From Bdellovibrio bacteriovorus W (GTDB lineage: Bacteria > Bdellovibrionota > Bdellovibrionia > Bdellovibrionales > Bdellovibrionaceae): a DNA stretch of 64,000 nucleotides. Below, piece by piece: positions 31,706 through 39,564 of the stretch. The number at the start of each line of letters is the position of its first letter. The first letter of the stretch is position 1. Location: positions 2,294,001 to 2,358,000 of the forward strand of contig CP002190.1 in NCBI GenBank assembly GCA_000525675.1, in the 5' to 3' direction. Below the pieces are notes generated by a model that saw only the letters and a program-made list of their open reading frames with translations, was not told the DNA's origin and ran no database searches. The translations under genes and the position numbers were made by a program.

Positions 31706-32083
31706 TTACTTCATCAAGAAGTTGATAAAAAAGCCCGAAATAATATCGAAGCTACTGATGATAACACTAGAAATCAGAACCATCACGATACAAGCAATAG
31801 TCATTGCTGTAGTATCTTTACGACTTGGCCAAACGATTTTACGAACTTCCGTAACTACTTCGTTTCCCCAAACAGAAATTTTTGAATTAAATTGAAATAC
31901 AAGGAAAAGAACAATCCCTAGAGCCACTGGAAGACCATGTCTAACAATGTCTGAATCTGCTAATCGCGCCACAACCCCAAAAGCACCCGCAAAGGCCTTG
32001 ATCAAAAGAGAAGTAGTTAGAGCTGTCAAAATAGCTGCGATAGCATAACTAAGAGTTAAGATTTTTGCGTTGGCCTTTTCCAT
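31706..32083 (-). CDS. secE: Preprotein translocase subunit SecE
   Basis: 125-residue SecE with three predicted membrane helices (about residues 12-32, 48-66, 95-118), as in E. coli, and the conserved amphipathic segment EVRKIVWPSRKD before the last helix. It clamps SecY in the membrane. It lies between tRNA-Trp and nusG, the classic place. Confidence 0.94.
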   Translation of the reverse strand: MEKANAKILTLSYAIAAILTALTTSLLIKAFAGAFGVVARLADSDIVRHGLPVALGIVLFLVFQFNSKISVWGNEVVTEVRKIVWPSRKDTTAMTIACIVMVLISSVIISSFDIISGFFINFLMK

Positions 32084-32106
32084 AGATCCCCATTCTTAGG
32101 ATAAAC

Positions 32107-32182
32107 TGGCAGGGGAGGAGGGATTCGAACCCACGACCTAACGATTTGGAGTCGTTCGCTCTACCGCTGGAGCTACTCCCCT
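32107..32182 (-). tRNA. tRNA-Trp (CCA)
   Basis: 76 bases including encoded CCA. The acceptor stem AGGGGAG/CTCCCCT, D-arm, anticodon loop CTCCAAA (anticodon CCA) and GGTTCGAATCC T-arm are all intact. It lies between tuf and secE, as in other bacteria. Confidence 0.96.
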
Positions 32183-32221
32183 GCACTTGAAACAAAAAAG
32201 CTATATGCCAAGAAACACCGA

Positions 32222-32249
32222 GGGGGACCCTTTTGTCAAGGAGTCCCCC
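32222..32249 (-). repeat. Inverted repeat between tuf and tRNA-Trp
   Basis: GGGGGAC and GTCCCCC are paired across a 14-base loop, 30-odd bases after the tuf stop. No T-run follows, so it is more likely a processing or stability hairpin than a terminator. Confidence 0.5.
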
Positions 32250-32284
32250 GGGTGATTTTTAAATCAGCCTATGCCGCGTTACGA

Positions 32285-33475
32285 TTACTCGATGATATCA
32301 GTAACAACGCCCGCTCCAACTGTACGACCGCCTTCACGGATCGCAAAGCGAAGCTCTTTTTCCATAGCGATAGGAGCGATAAGTTCAACAGAAACTTCCA
32401 CTTTATCACCAGGCATAACCATTTCAACGCCTTCTTTAAGTGTACAAACACCAGTTACGTCAGTAGTTCTGAAGTAGAACTGAGGACGGTAACCGTTAAA
32501 GAATGGAGTATGACGTCCACCTTCTTCTTTAGTAAGGATGTACGCTTCAGCTTTGAATTTTTTGTGAGGTTTAACAGTTCCTGGCTTAACAAGAACTTGA
32601 CCACGCTCAACGTCTTCTTTTTTAGTACCACGAAGAAGAACACCGCAGTTGTCCCCTGCTTGACCTTCATCAAGAAGTTTACGGAACATCTCGATACCAG
32701 TAACTGTTGTTTTAACAGTTGGACGGATACCAACGATTTCAATCTCGTCACCAACTTTAACGATACCACGCTCAACACGACCAGTAACAACTGTACCACG
32801 ACCAGAGATAGAGAACACGTCCTCAACTGGCATTAGGAAAGTTTTGTCTACTGCACGAGCAGGTTGTGGAATGTAAGCATCACAAGCTTCCATCAATTTC
32901 ATGATAGCTGGACGACCAATATCAGAAGTATCACCTTCTAGAGCTTTCAAAGCAGAACCTTTTACTACAGGGATATCATCGCCTGGGTATTCGTACTTAG
33001 AAAGAAGTTCACGAACTTCAAGCTCAACAAGCTCAAGAAGCTCAGCATCATCAACCATATCAACTTTGTTCATGAAAACAACTAGAGCTGGGATACCAAC
33101 TTGGCGACCAAGAAGGATATGCTCACGAGTTTGTGGCATTGGACCGTCAGCAGAAGAAACAACTAGAATTGCTCCGTCCATCTGTGCAGCACCAGTGATC
33201 ATGTTTTTTACGTAGTCGGCGTGACCTGGGCAGTCAACGTGCGCGTAATGGCGGTTTGCAGTCTCGTACTCAACGTGTGAAGTAGAGATCGTGATTCCAC
33301 GCGCTTTCTCTTCAGGAGATTTATCAATCTCAGAGTATGATTTAGCTTCCCCACCACCAACTGCAGCAAGAGTTGTAGTGATAGCAGCAGTCAAAGTTGT
33401 TTTACCATGGTCAACGTGACCGATTGTGCCGATGTTTACGTGCGGCTTCGAGCGGTTAAATTTCTCTTTAGACAT
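32285..33475 (-). CDS. tuf: Elongation factor Tu
   Basis: 396-residue EF-Tu, which delivers aminoacyl-tRNA to the ribosome. GTPase motifs [17 protein letters not shown] and NKVDM are intact, followed by domains II and III with the [21 protein letters not shown] segment. Only copy seen in the window. It lies after four tRNAs and before tRNA-Trp and secE, the tufB position. Confidence 0.98.
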   Translation of the reverse strand: MSKEKFNRSKPHVNIGTIGHVDHGKTTLTAAITTTLAAVGGGEAKSYSEIDKSPEEKARGITISTSHVEYETANRHYAHVDCPGHADYVKNMITGAAQMDGAILVVSSADGPMPQTREHILLGRQVGIPALVVFMNKVDMVDDAELLELVELEVRELLSKYEYPGDDIPVVKGSALKALEGDTSDIGRPAIMKLMEACDAYIPQPARAVDKTFLMPVEDVFSISGRGTVVTGRVERGIVKVGDEIEIVGIRPTVKTTVTGIEMFRKLLDEGQAGDNCGVLLRGTKKEDVERGQVLVKPGTVKPHKKFKAEAYILTKEEGGRHTPFFNGYRPQFYFRTTDVTGVCTLKEGVEMVMPGDKVEVSVELIAPIAMEKELRFAIREGGRTVGAGVVTDIIE

Positions 33476-33549
33476 TATTCCTCCTGCAGAGATTTTTTAT
33501 TTAAGTCTTAATCAATAAATCTATAACAAAATAAAATCCAAGTAACAAG

Positions 33550-33624
33550 TGGAGCCCATGATCGGAGCCGAACCGACGACCTCACCCTTACCAAGGGTGT
33601 GCTCTACCACTGAGCTACATGGGC
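33550..33624 (-). tRNA. tRNA-Thr (GGU)
   Basis: 75 bases including encoded CCA. Acceptor GCCCATG/CATGGGC, anticodon stem CACCC/GGGTG with loop TTGGTAA (anticodon GGT), and T-arm GGTTCGGCTCC. Reads ACC/ACU. It directly precedes tuf. Confidence 0.95.
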
Positions 33625-33723
33625 CTATGTATGTTAGGTAAGCTTTCGTTACGGATAAAAATCCAAATATAACTACTCAACCCGGAATAAAACCTTATCT
33701 AACATACAAATTGTTCTGATATT

Positions 33724-33800
33724 TGGAGCGGGAGACGGGTCTCGAACCCGCAACCCTCTGCTTGGAAGGCAGATACTCTAGCCAATTGAGCTACTCCCGC
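33724..33800 (-). tRNA. tRNA-Gly (UCC)
   Basis: 77 bases including encoded CCA. Acceptor GCGGGAG/CTCCCGC, anticodon stem TCTGC/GCAGA with loop CTTCCAA (anticodon TCC), and T-arm GGGTTCGAGACCC. Reads GGA/GGG. Confidence 0.95.
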
Positions 33801-33869
33801 CCATCAGAACGCCCTCGAAAGAGAAGTAAACTTCTCCTTTCCAAATCTTCTTACAATACGAACTGAAAT

Positions 33870-33955
33870 TGGTGGGCAGAGGTGGATTCGAACCACCGTA
33901 GACGTACGTCAGCGGATTTACAGTCCGCCCCCTTTAGCCACTCGGGCATCTACCC
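33870..33955 (-). tRNA. tRNA-Tyr (GUA)
   Basis: 86 bases including encoded CCA, class II with a long variable arm. Acceptor GGGTAGA/TCTGCCC with one G-U pair, anticodon loop CTGTAAA (anticodon GTA), and T-arm GGTGGTTCGAATCCACC. Confidence 0.96.
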
Positions 33956-33982
33956 ATTCAGAACAAATTGTCCCAGAAAAAA

Positions 33983-34058
33983 TGGAGCTGGTTATGGGAC
34001 TCGAACCCGCAACCTGCTGATTACAAATCAGCTGCTCTACCAATTGAGCTAAACCAGC
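33983..34058 (-). tRNA. tRNA-Thr (UGU)
   Basis: 76 bases including encoded CCA. Acceptor GCTGGTT/AACCAGC, anticodon stem GCTGA/TCAGC with loop TTTGTAA (anticodon TGT), T-arm GCGGGTTCGAGTCCC. First gene of the Thr-Tyr-Gly-Thr-tuf transcription unit. Confidence 0.95.
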
Positions 34059-34078
34059 ATTACTGAGATAACCGGAAT

Positions 34079-34107
34079 GTTGTACGGACAAATTCGGTTG
34101 TCGTCAA
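34079..34107 (-). promoter_or_regulatory. Promoter of the tRNA-tuf operon
   Basis: TTGACG (34102-34107, minus strand), 17 bases, TACAAC (34079-34084), ending about 20 bases before tRNA-Thr. The short gap to rlmB (55 bases) holds this one promoter. Good sigma-70 match by eye. Confidence 0.65.
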
Positions 34108-34113
34108 AGAGAA

Positions 34114-35043
34114 TTATTCAACAGATGACACTTTTTTTCGATTACTATGCGGTGCATGCTGCCTCAATGTCTCCGTGAGAGCCATTGCCGTGGCAACAGA
34201 CGCATTATAACTCGCCGAAGAGCTAGACTGCGGAATGAAAACCAATTCATCACAATTTCTTTCCGTTGTCACTCTCAACCCTTTATCTTCGGATCCGATA
34301 GCCCAAATTACTTTTTCAGGCAGCTCAAGTTCGAAGATTGATTTCTTCCCGCGAGGACTCAAACCAAATACCCAATAACCCTTTTTCTTTAATTCTTCCA
34401 AGTGGTTAGCAAAGTTTGTCGTCTCTTCAACAGGAACGTGTTCGACACCGCCACAAGCCACCTTATGGACAGTTGGAGTTAGACCCACCGCGCGATCTTG
34501 TGGAATCAAAACCCCATGAACTCCCGTAAGCCAAGAAGTTCTCACAATTGCGCCGAGGTTATGGGGATCTTCAATACCGTCCAAAACGAGAACGATCGAT
34601 TTGTCGAAATTATCCAATCCATCCAGGTCTAAAGTCGGTGCGCCTTCAACAAATAAAGCCGCCCCTTGCTGGGAAGGTCCAAATCTCTCGATCACGGAAT
34701 CGGGTTTTTCCAAAACTTCAATGCGAGCTTTGGCCGCAACTTCGTTAATATCCACAAGATCCGTAGATCTCTCCCAGCCATGGCGCAACCATAGCCCCTT
34801 TACTTGGCGAGGACGAACTTTGAGGGCCTCAATGATCGCATGCGTTCCGATAACAACGCGCCACTCTTTAGGGATATAGTTTTCAGAGCGCTGAGAGGCG
34901 CCGCCAGCTTGGCGTGGACCTCTTTGGGAAGATGCACTTCTCGGAGCTGAACCCCCTCTTTGAGGAGCTCCGCTTTTTTCTGAAGATCGCTGAGAGTTTC
35001 GATTGGAGTTTTTTGCGGAAAATTTACTGTTATTTTTCTTCAT
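34114..35043 (-). CDS. rlmB: 23S rRNA 2'-O-ribose methyltransferase, RlmB/TrmH (SPOUT) family
   Basis: 309 residues. The N-terminal 55 or so residues are Ser/Arg/Asn/Gln-rich and low in complexity. A substrate-binding domain with EWRVVIGTHAIIEALK follows, then the knotted SPOUT domain: VLDGIEDPHNLGAIVRTS, HKVACGGVEHVPV, WAIGSEDKGLR and PQSSSSASYNASVATAMAL. These match RlmB, which methylates G2251 in the 23S P-loop using SAM. The start overlaps the pyrF 3' end. The basic N-tail is not part of the E. coli enzyme. TrmH tRNA methylase remains a possible alternative. Confidence 0.82.
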   Translation of the reverse strand: MKKNNSKFSAKNSNRNSQRSSEKSGAPQRGGSAPRSASSQRGPRQAGGASQRSENYIPKEWRVVIGTHAIIEALKVRPRQVKGLWLRHGWERSTDLVDINEVAAKARIEVLEKPDSVIERFGPSQQGAALFVEGAPTLDLDGLDNFDKSIVLVLDGIEDPHNLGAIVRTSWLTGVHGVLIPQDRAVGLTPTVHKVACGGVEHVPVEETTNFANHLEELKKKGYWVFGLSPRGKKSIFELELPEKVIWAIGSEDKGLRVTTERNCDELVFIPQSSSSASYNASVATAMALTETLRQHAPHSNRKKVSSVE

Positions 35044-35749
35044 ATATAGCCATCACAAATTCTGTTGCAGCTTCTCGACGGTTTTTAGCCTCAAGAATCG
35101 GCCGCCCAACCACCAATGCAGAAGCTCCGTTTCTGATCGCTTCTACAGGGCCCATAATTCTTTTCTGGTCGCCGGCGTCCTGCATACTAAAGCGAATTCC
35201 CGGCGTGACAAGATAAAGATTTCGATTTTGTAAAAGGTCTAATTCATGGGGAGAGCAAACAATACCTGTCAGCCCTGCTGCCTGAACCTGCTCCGCCAAG
35301 CTCACCACGTGTTCGGAGATTTTAAGGTCTTTCATGTTTTGCGGAAGACTTTCTTGGGCCCACGATGTCAAAATTGTCACTGCGAGAATTTTAAATGGAC
35401 GAATCTGATTCAATTCTTTTTCTACAGCCGCCAATCGAGCTAAGGCCTCGGCTCCGCAAAGAGCGTGAATCGTAACGAGACTTGCCCCCGCCTCAAAACT
35501 CGCGCGAATACTCGCCTCCATGGTGGACGGAATATCAAAGTGCTTGTTATCCAAGAAAACGGGAGCTTTTGCTGAGATCTCTTTTACAAAATCCATCCCG
35601 TAGCGAAGGCATAGACGAGGCCCCAACTTAATTCCACCGACCACATCCCCTACCTCCTCGACGATGGCTAACGCCTCTTCGCGAGAGTCTACGTCTAATG
35701 CTAAAATAATGGGATTTCTCATGGGAAAGGCGCGATGATTTTTACTCAT
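35030..35749 (-). CDS. pyrF: Orotidine 5'-phosphate decarboxylase
   Basis: 239 residues. Decarboxylates OMP to UMP, the last step of de novo pyrimidine synthesis. The family's short form is recognisable: ILALDVDSREEAL near residue 15, catalytic DNKHFDIPSTM (the usual DxKxxDIP), VTPGIRF and VVGRPI near the end (phosphate-binding). Start at 35749 is supported by GAGGATC upstream. A second ATG nine codons on lacks one. Overlaps rlmB by 14 bp. Confidence 0.93.
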   Translation of the reverse strand: MSKNHRAFPMRNPIILALDVDSREEALAIVEEVGDVVGGIKLGPRLCLRYGMDFVKEISAKAPVFLDNKHFDIPSTMEASIRASFEAGASLVTIHALCGAEALARLAAVEKELNQIRPFKILAVTILTSWAQESLPQNMKDLKISEHVVSLAEQVQAAGLTGIVCSPHELDLLQNRNLYLVTPGIRFSMQDAGDQKRIMGPVEAIRNGASALVVGRPILEAKNRREAATEFVMAIYEEK

Positions 35750-35775
35750 TCCTTAGATCCTCGTTTGCTATCTTC

Positions 35776-35820
35776 TTAATCAGAAACGGTTTTCGTTTCA
35801 CAATAATACGATCTGATTAA
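35776..35820. repeat. Nested inverted repeat between pyrF and the divergent membrane-protein gene
   Basis: Outer arms TTAATCAG and CTGATTAA (45 bases from end to end) enclose a GAAACG/CGTTTC hairpin with a 5-base loop. It sits in the 122-bp divergent intergenic region, where an operator would lie, or in the pyrF leader. Confidence 0.55.
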
Positions 35821-35871
35821 AACTTCATTCTTTTTTACTTTCGACATCCTGCTAAGTTTATACTGATTGCT

Positions 35872-36303
35872 ATGGCAAAAAATCTTTTAGAGCAAAAACC
35901 TAGAAGACGACTCATCATCAATCGCGAGGTGCAGTTTGATGTATTGATGCATGTGTGGCTTTTTGTCTTTTCTCTTTTTGTAGTCCAAACCCTGACGGCT
36001 ATTCTGTTTCTTTCACAAATTGAAGGCGCCATCGAAATGATGACGGCCCGTGAATTTCTAGCCCATTATAAAACAAGCTTTTGGGTTTATCAGTTTGTTC
36101 CCGTGAGCATTTGCTGCATTGCCGGTTTTTTCGTCTTTAGCAAACTCACAAGTCGAATCGTTGGACCCGTTTACAATATGCAAAGGGTCCTTAAAACCAA
36201 TGCCGAAACTGAAGAAGTCGCCCAAATCCATGTTCGGGAGGACGACTACTTCCGCCAAGAGATGCGAGATGTGAATTTACTCCTTAAGAGAAAAATTGAT
36301 TAA
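35872..36303 (+). CDS. Small two-helix membrane protein with HAMP-like cytoplasmic end
   Basis: 143 residues. Two predicted membrane helices (about residues 28-48 and 74-95) bracket a short periplasmic loop. After the second comes a linker with RIVGPVYNMQRVLKTN, then an acidic stretch and coiled-coil-like end, resembling the HAMP linker of sensor proteins, but there is no kinase or methyl-accepting domain. So it may be a truncated or regulatory sensor subunit. The 3' end overlaps purM convergently by 20 bp. No ribosome binding site stands out before the ATG. Function unknown. Confidence 0.65.
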   Translation: MAKNLLEQKPRRRLIINREVQFDVLMHVWLFVFSLFVVQTLTAILFLSQIEGAIEMMTAREFLAHYKTSFWVYQFVPVSICCIAGFFVFSKLTSRIVGPVYNMQRVLKTNAETEEVAQIHVREDDYFRQEMRDVNLLLKRKID

Positions 36304-37297
36304 GATTTTCTTCTGCAAAGGAAACTTCACCACTACCTTTTTTTACCTGACCTATTATCCAAGCCTTCTCGCCGAGATGATTTGCATGATCCCGAATTGC
36401 CTGAGCTTGCTCCTTCTTTACCAATAAAACCAAACCCAATCCCATATTGAATGTTTTAAAAAGTGATTCATCACGGGCCTCAAGGCGGGCTATGACCTTG
36501 GCAAAGCTAGGGGCAATCTCTTTCATTGCCGGCCATGCATTCACTTCATAATCAAATTCACCACTCATGCGCGGAATATTATCAATCCCTCCGCCCGTCA
36601 TGTGTGCGGCTCCTAAGATTCCTTGCGGAAACTTTTTTCTTAAAGCTTGAAAGGACTTCACGTAAATTTTAGTAGGAGTTAAAAGCTCTTTAATAAGGTC
36701 CGTTTCACTATCATCAACTAGCTTTCTTAAAAGCGAATAGCCATTGCTGTGAAAGCCACTAGAGGCAATTCCCACGAGCACGTCGCCTTCAGAGATTCCC
36801 GTACCATCGAACATCTCCTCAGGACGCATTTCTCCGACGCTAAAGCCTGCTAAATCATACTCACCGTCTTTATAAACCCCTGGCATCTCGGCAGTTTCAC
36901 CACCGATTAAGGCCATAGACGACTGCTTGCAGCCATCGACCATGCCAGAAATTAACTTCTCACTCACTTGAGTGTCGAGCTTTCCAAAGGCCATATAGTC
37001 TAAGAAAAACATCGGAGAGGCCCCTACGCAGAGCAAATCATTCACACACATCGCCACGAGATCAATGCCAATGCCATGATGTTCTCCGACAAGCTGTGCC
37101 CATTTTAACTTTGTCCCCACACCATCTGTACAAGAAGCGAGATACTTTTCATCAGAGAGTTTGTAAACCGCTGCAAAGCCGCCTACAGCCTGATGCACTC
37201 TTTCGTTGAATGTCGAGGGTACGAGCTTACTAATTCGCTCTACAAAGAGGTCCGCTTTTTCAACGTCCACGCCTGCAGTTTTATAATTGATTTCCAT
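36284..37297 (-). CDS. purM: Phosphoribosylformylglycinamidine cyclo-ligase (AIR synthetase)
   Basis: 337 residues. Fifth step of purine synthesis: FGAM + ATP to AIR. The family segments DGVGTKLKWAQ, DLVAMCVNDLLCVGASPMFFLDY, GGETAEMPGVYKDGEYDLAGF and HMTGGGIDNIPR are present. Last gene of the pur operon, 15 bp after purH. Length normal. Confidence 0.96.
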   Translation of the reverse strand: MEINYKTAGVDVEKADLFVERISKLVPSTFNERVHQAVGGFAAVYKLSDEKYLASCTDGVGTKLKWAQLVGEHHGIGIDLVAMCVNDLLCVGASPMFFLDYMAFGKLDTQVSEKLISGMVDGCKQSSMALIGGETAEMPGVYKDGEYDLAGFSVGEMRPEEMFDGTGISEGDVLVGIASSGFHSNGYSLLRKLVDDSETDLIKELLTPTKIYVKSFQALRKKFPQGILGAAHMTGGGIDNIPRMSGEFDYEVNAWPAMKEIAPSFAKVIARLEARDESLFKTFNMGLGLVLLVKKEQAQAIRDHANHLGEKAWIIGQVKKGSGEVSFAEENLNQFFS

Positions 37298-37312
37298 AGT
37301 TCTTATTTCCCT

Positions 37313-38836
37313 TTAGTGAAGAAAGTGTCTGCGACCCGTAAATGCCATAGCAACTTCGCGCCGATCCGCCTCTGCAATAACTTCCGAGTCTTTAACAGAA
37401 CCACCGGGTTGTACGATGTATTTCACGCCCAACTTAGCGGCTGCCTCTACAGAGTCTGCAAAGGGGAAAAAAGCATCGGAAGACAAAACGCAATTTGCCA
37501 CCTCGGAGATCTTTTTATCTTTAAGACGAGTGGCGATTAGGATCTCAATACAGTCGATACGATTGGTTTGTCCCGCACCCATAGTGACCAACTCATAGCC
37601 GCTAGCTGTTTCTCGGCACAAGGCTATGGCGTTGCTCTTTAAGTTTTTCACAGCCAGAGCTGAAAACTCCGCCAGTTTCTTTTTGTCTTCATCAAAAGGT
37701 CTTTGCGTGACGACTTTTAAGTCCTCTTTAAAAGGAGCATCTTTTTCTTGCATCAAAACCCCACCATCGATGCCTCGGGCTTGCCATCCAGCACTTGAAG
37801 AAAGTGAAACTTTTAATGTACGACAGTTCTTCTTTAAGAGCTGTTCAGCATCTTCAGAAAATTCCGGAGCCATAATAACTTCAACGAATTTTTCTTTGAA
37901 AAACTCAGCCACAGCAAGCGTCACAGGAAAACTCAACGCGATGATTCCACCAAAGGAGCTTTTAACATCCCCGTTCCATGCATTTTCGAGCGCTTCAAGA
38001 GGGTCCTTGGCAATTGCAATCCCGCAAGGAGTGTTGTGTTTAACAACGATGGCAGTAGGCTTTTGTTCACCTGCTTGCCAGAAAATAAAATCCTGCAATG
38101 TGCGAAGAGCAAAATCTGAATCTAAATAATTATTATAAGACATCTCTTTACCACGAGGGCTTTCTACGTGAGCAAGACCTGCCTGGAAAGGATCTTTTAA
38201 AATCAAACCCTTTTGATGAGGGTTTTCGCCATAGCGTAGCCCCGCTCCGGATTGGTCTAAAAGATAGACTGCGATAGCTTGATCATAGAAGCTCGTCATC
38301 TGAAAAACATCCGCAGCACATCTTTGGCGAAATTCTAAAGATGTATTCCCGCGCCCTTCAAACTCTGCTATGAATCCTTCGTATTGGGCAGGGTTACTTA
38401 AGACTGTCACGGATTTAAAGTTTTTCGCACCGGCCCTTAATAATGTAGGCCCACCAATATCAATATTTTCAATGCAGGTTGCGAAATCTTTCCCTGACTT
38501 TAATGTTTCATGAAAGGGATACAGATTTACGACCACTAGATCAATCGGTTGAATTCCGAGTTCTTGCGCCTGCTGAAGATCACTTGGGTCGTCTCTGCGA
38601 AATAATAATGAGCTCGCAATTTCAAAGCTGATAGTTTTCATCCGCCCTTGAAAAGCCTCTCCTTTACCACTGAGAGTCTCTACGGGAGTCACCGCAAAAC
38701 CCGCCTCTGAGAGTGCCTTCGCCGTTCCACCGCTGGCGATGAGTTCTACATTTTTGCTAGCTAAAGCTTTTGCTAAGCTAAGTAAATTTCTTTTATCTGA
38801 GACACTTAAAAGGGCGCGCCGAATGGGCTGATTCAT
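37313..38836 (-). CDS. purH: Bifunctional AICAR transformylase/IMP cyclohydrolase
   Basis: 507 residues. The N-terminal MGS-like cyclohydrolase domain (ALLSVSDKRNLLSLAKAL, ASGGTAKAL, GGPTLLRAGAKNF) is followed by the transformylase domain with RYGENPHQKG and KHNTPCGIA (His and Lys catalytic motif). Catalyses the last two steps to IMP. The ATG overlaps the purQ stop (ATGA). Confidence 0.96.
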   Translation of the reverse strand: MNQPIRRALLSVSDKRNLLSLAKALASKNVELIASGGTAKALSEAGFAVTPVETLSGKGEAFQGRMKTISFEIASSLLFRRDDPSDLQQAQELGIQPIDLVVVNLYPFHETLKSGKDFATCIENIDIGGPTLLRAGAKNFKSVTVLSNPAQYEGFIAEFEGRGNTSLEFRQRCAADVFQMTSFYDQAIAVYLLDQSGAGLRYGENPHQKGLILKDPFQAGLAHVESPRGKEMSYNNYLDSDFALRTLQDFIFWQAGEQKPTAIVVKHNTPCGIAIAKDPLEALENAWNGDVKSSFGGIIALSFPVTLAVAEFFKEKFVEVIMAPEFSEDAEQLLKKNCRTLKVSLSSSAGWQARGIDGGVLMQEKDAPFKEDLKVVTQRPFDEDKKKLAEFSALAVKNLKSNAIALCRETASGYELVTMGAGQTNRIDCIEILIATRLKDKKISEVANCVLSSDAFFPFADSVEAAAKLGVKYIVQPGGSVKDSEVIAEADRREVAMAFTGRRHFLH

Positions 38837-39564
38837 CTTTGACTCCTTATATAGCTAACAGCGTTTTTAAAAAAATCTAATCCATGGGCGATGCCTGCAA
38901 AAGGCAGTTGCCAGTCTTCAATGGCCGCTTCTGGGTGAGGCATTATTCCCATAACCAGACCCGAAGAATCACAGACAGCCGCAATGTTTTCCATCGCACC
39001 GTTGACATCTTCTGCATAAGAAAGAGGTATTTGCTTTTGTTCTTTAAGCCTTGAAATTACATCAGGTTTAGAAACAAACCTTCCTTCTCCGTGCCTCATA
39101 GGTAAAACAAATTTTGCTGGAAGATCCTTCGTCCATATGCAGGGAGAACTTTCTTCTGTTTCTAAGCTCACCCACTGATCAATAAAATGCCCTTGGCGAT
39201 TTGCCACCAAAGCGCAAGTTTTTTGAAAATCAGCATCAGGCAAAAGACCAAGTCTCACAAGTATTTGAAAGCCATTACAAACACCTAGGACCGGCTTGGT
39301 TTTTACAAACTCTTGCAAGGTATCTTTAAGATTCTTTTCAATTTTTAGCGCAGTAATTTGACCACTACCTAAATGATCGCCGAATGAAAATCCGCCAGGG
39401 AAAACCAGCGCATCGGCCTCTTGAAGCATTTCTGGTTTTTTTAACAGGTCAGAAATATGCACCTTAATAGCTTGGCCTTCTGCTTTTTCAATAGCAAAGG
39501 CGGTTTCGTTTTCACAGTTAATGCCATCTCCCCAGACGACTAAGAACTTAGGCTTTATAGACAT
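38833..39564 (-). CDS. purQ: FGAM synthase glutaminase subunit PurQ
   Basis: 243 residues, class-I glutamine amidotransferase: nucleophile Cys in VLGVCNGFQIL (about residue 95), catalytic His/Glu in MPHPEAA. Supplies ammonia to PurL for step four. Overlaps the purL 3' end by 17 bases. In this operon it is separate although PurL is the long form, which in E. coli carries a fused glutaminase. Confidence 0.93.
   Translation of the reverse strand: MSIKPKFLVVWGDGINCENETAFAIEKAEGQAIKVHISDLLKKPEMLQEADALVFPGGFSFGDHLGSGQITALKIEKNLKDTLQEFVKTKPVLGVCNGFQILVRLGLLPDADFQKTCALVANRQGHFIDQWVSLETEESSPCIWTKDLPAKFVLPMRHGEGRFVSKPDVISRLKEQKQIPLSYAEDVNGAMENIAAVCDSSGLVMGIMPHPEAAIEDWQLPFAGIAHGLDFFKNAVSYIRSQR

Noticed and set aside
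34114-34300. A gene or small RNA between the tRNA cluster and rlmB
   Set aside because: Only 55 bases lie between, taken up by the tRNA operon promoter; the plus-strand frame here is the shadow of rlmB.
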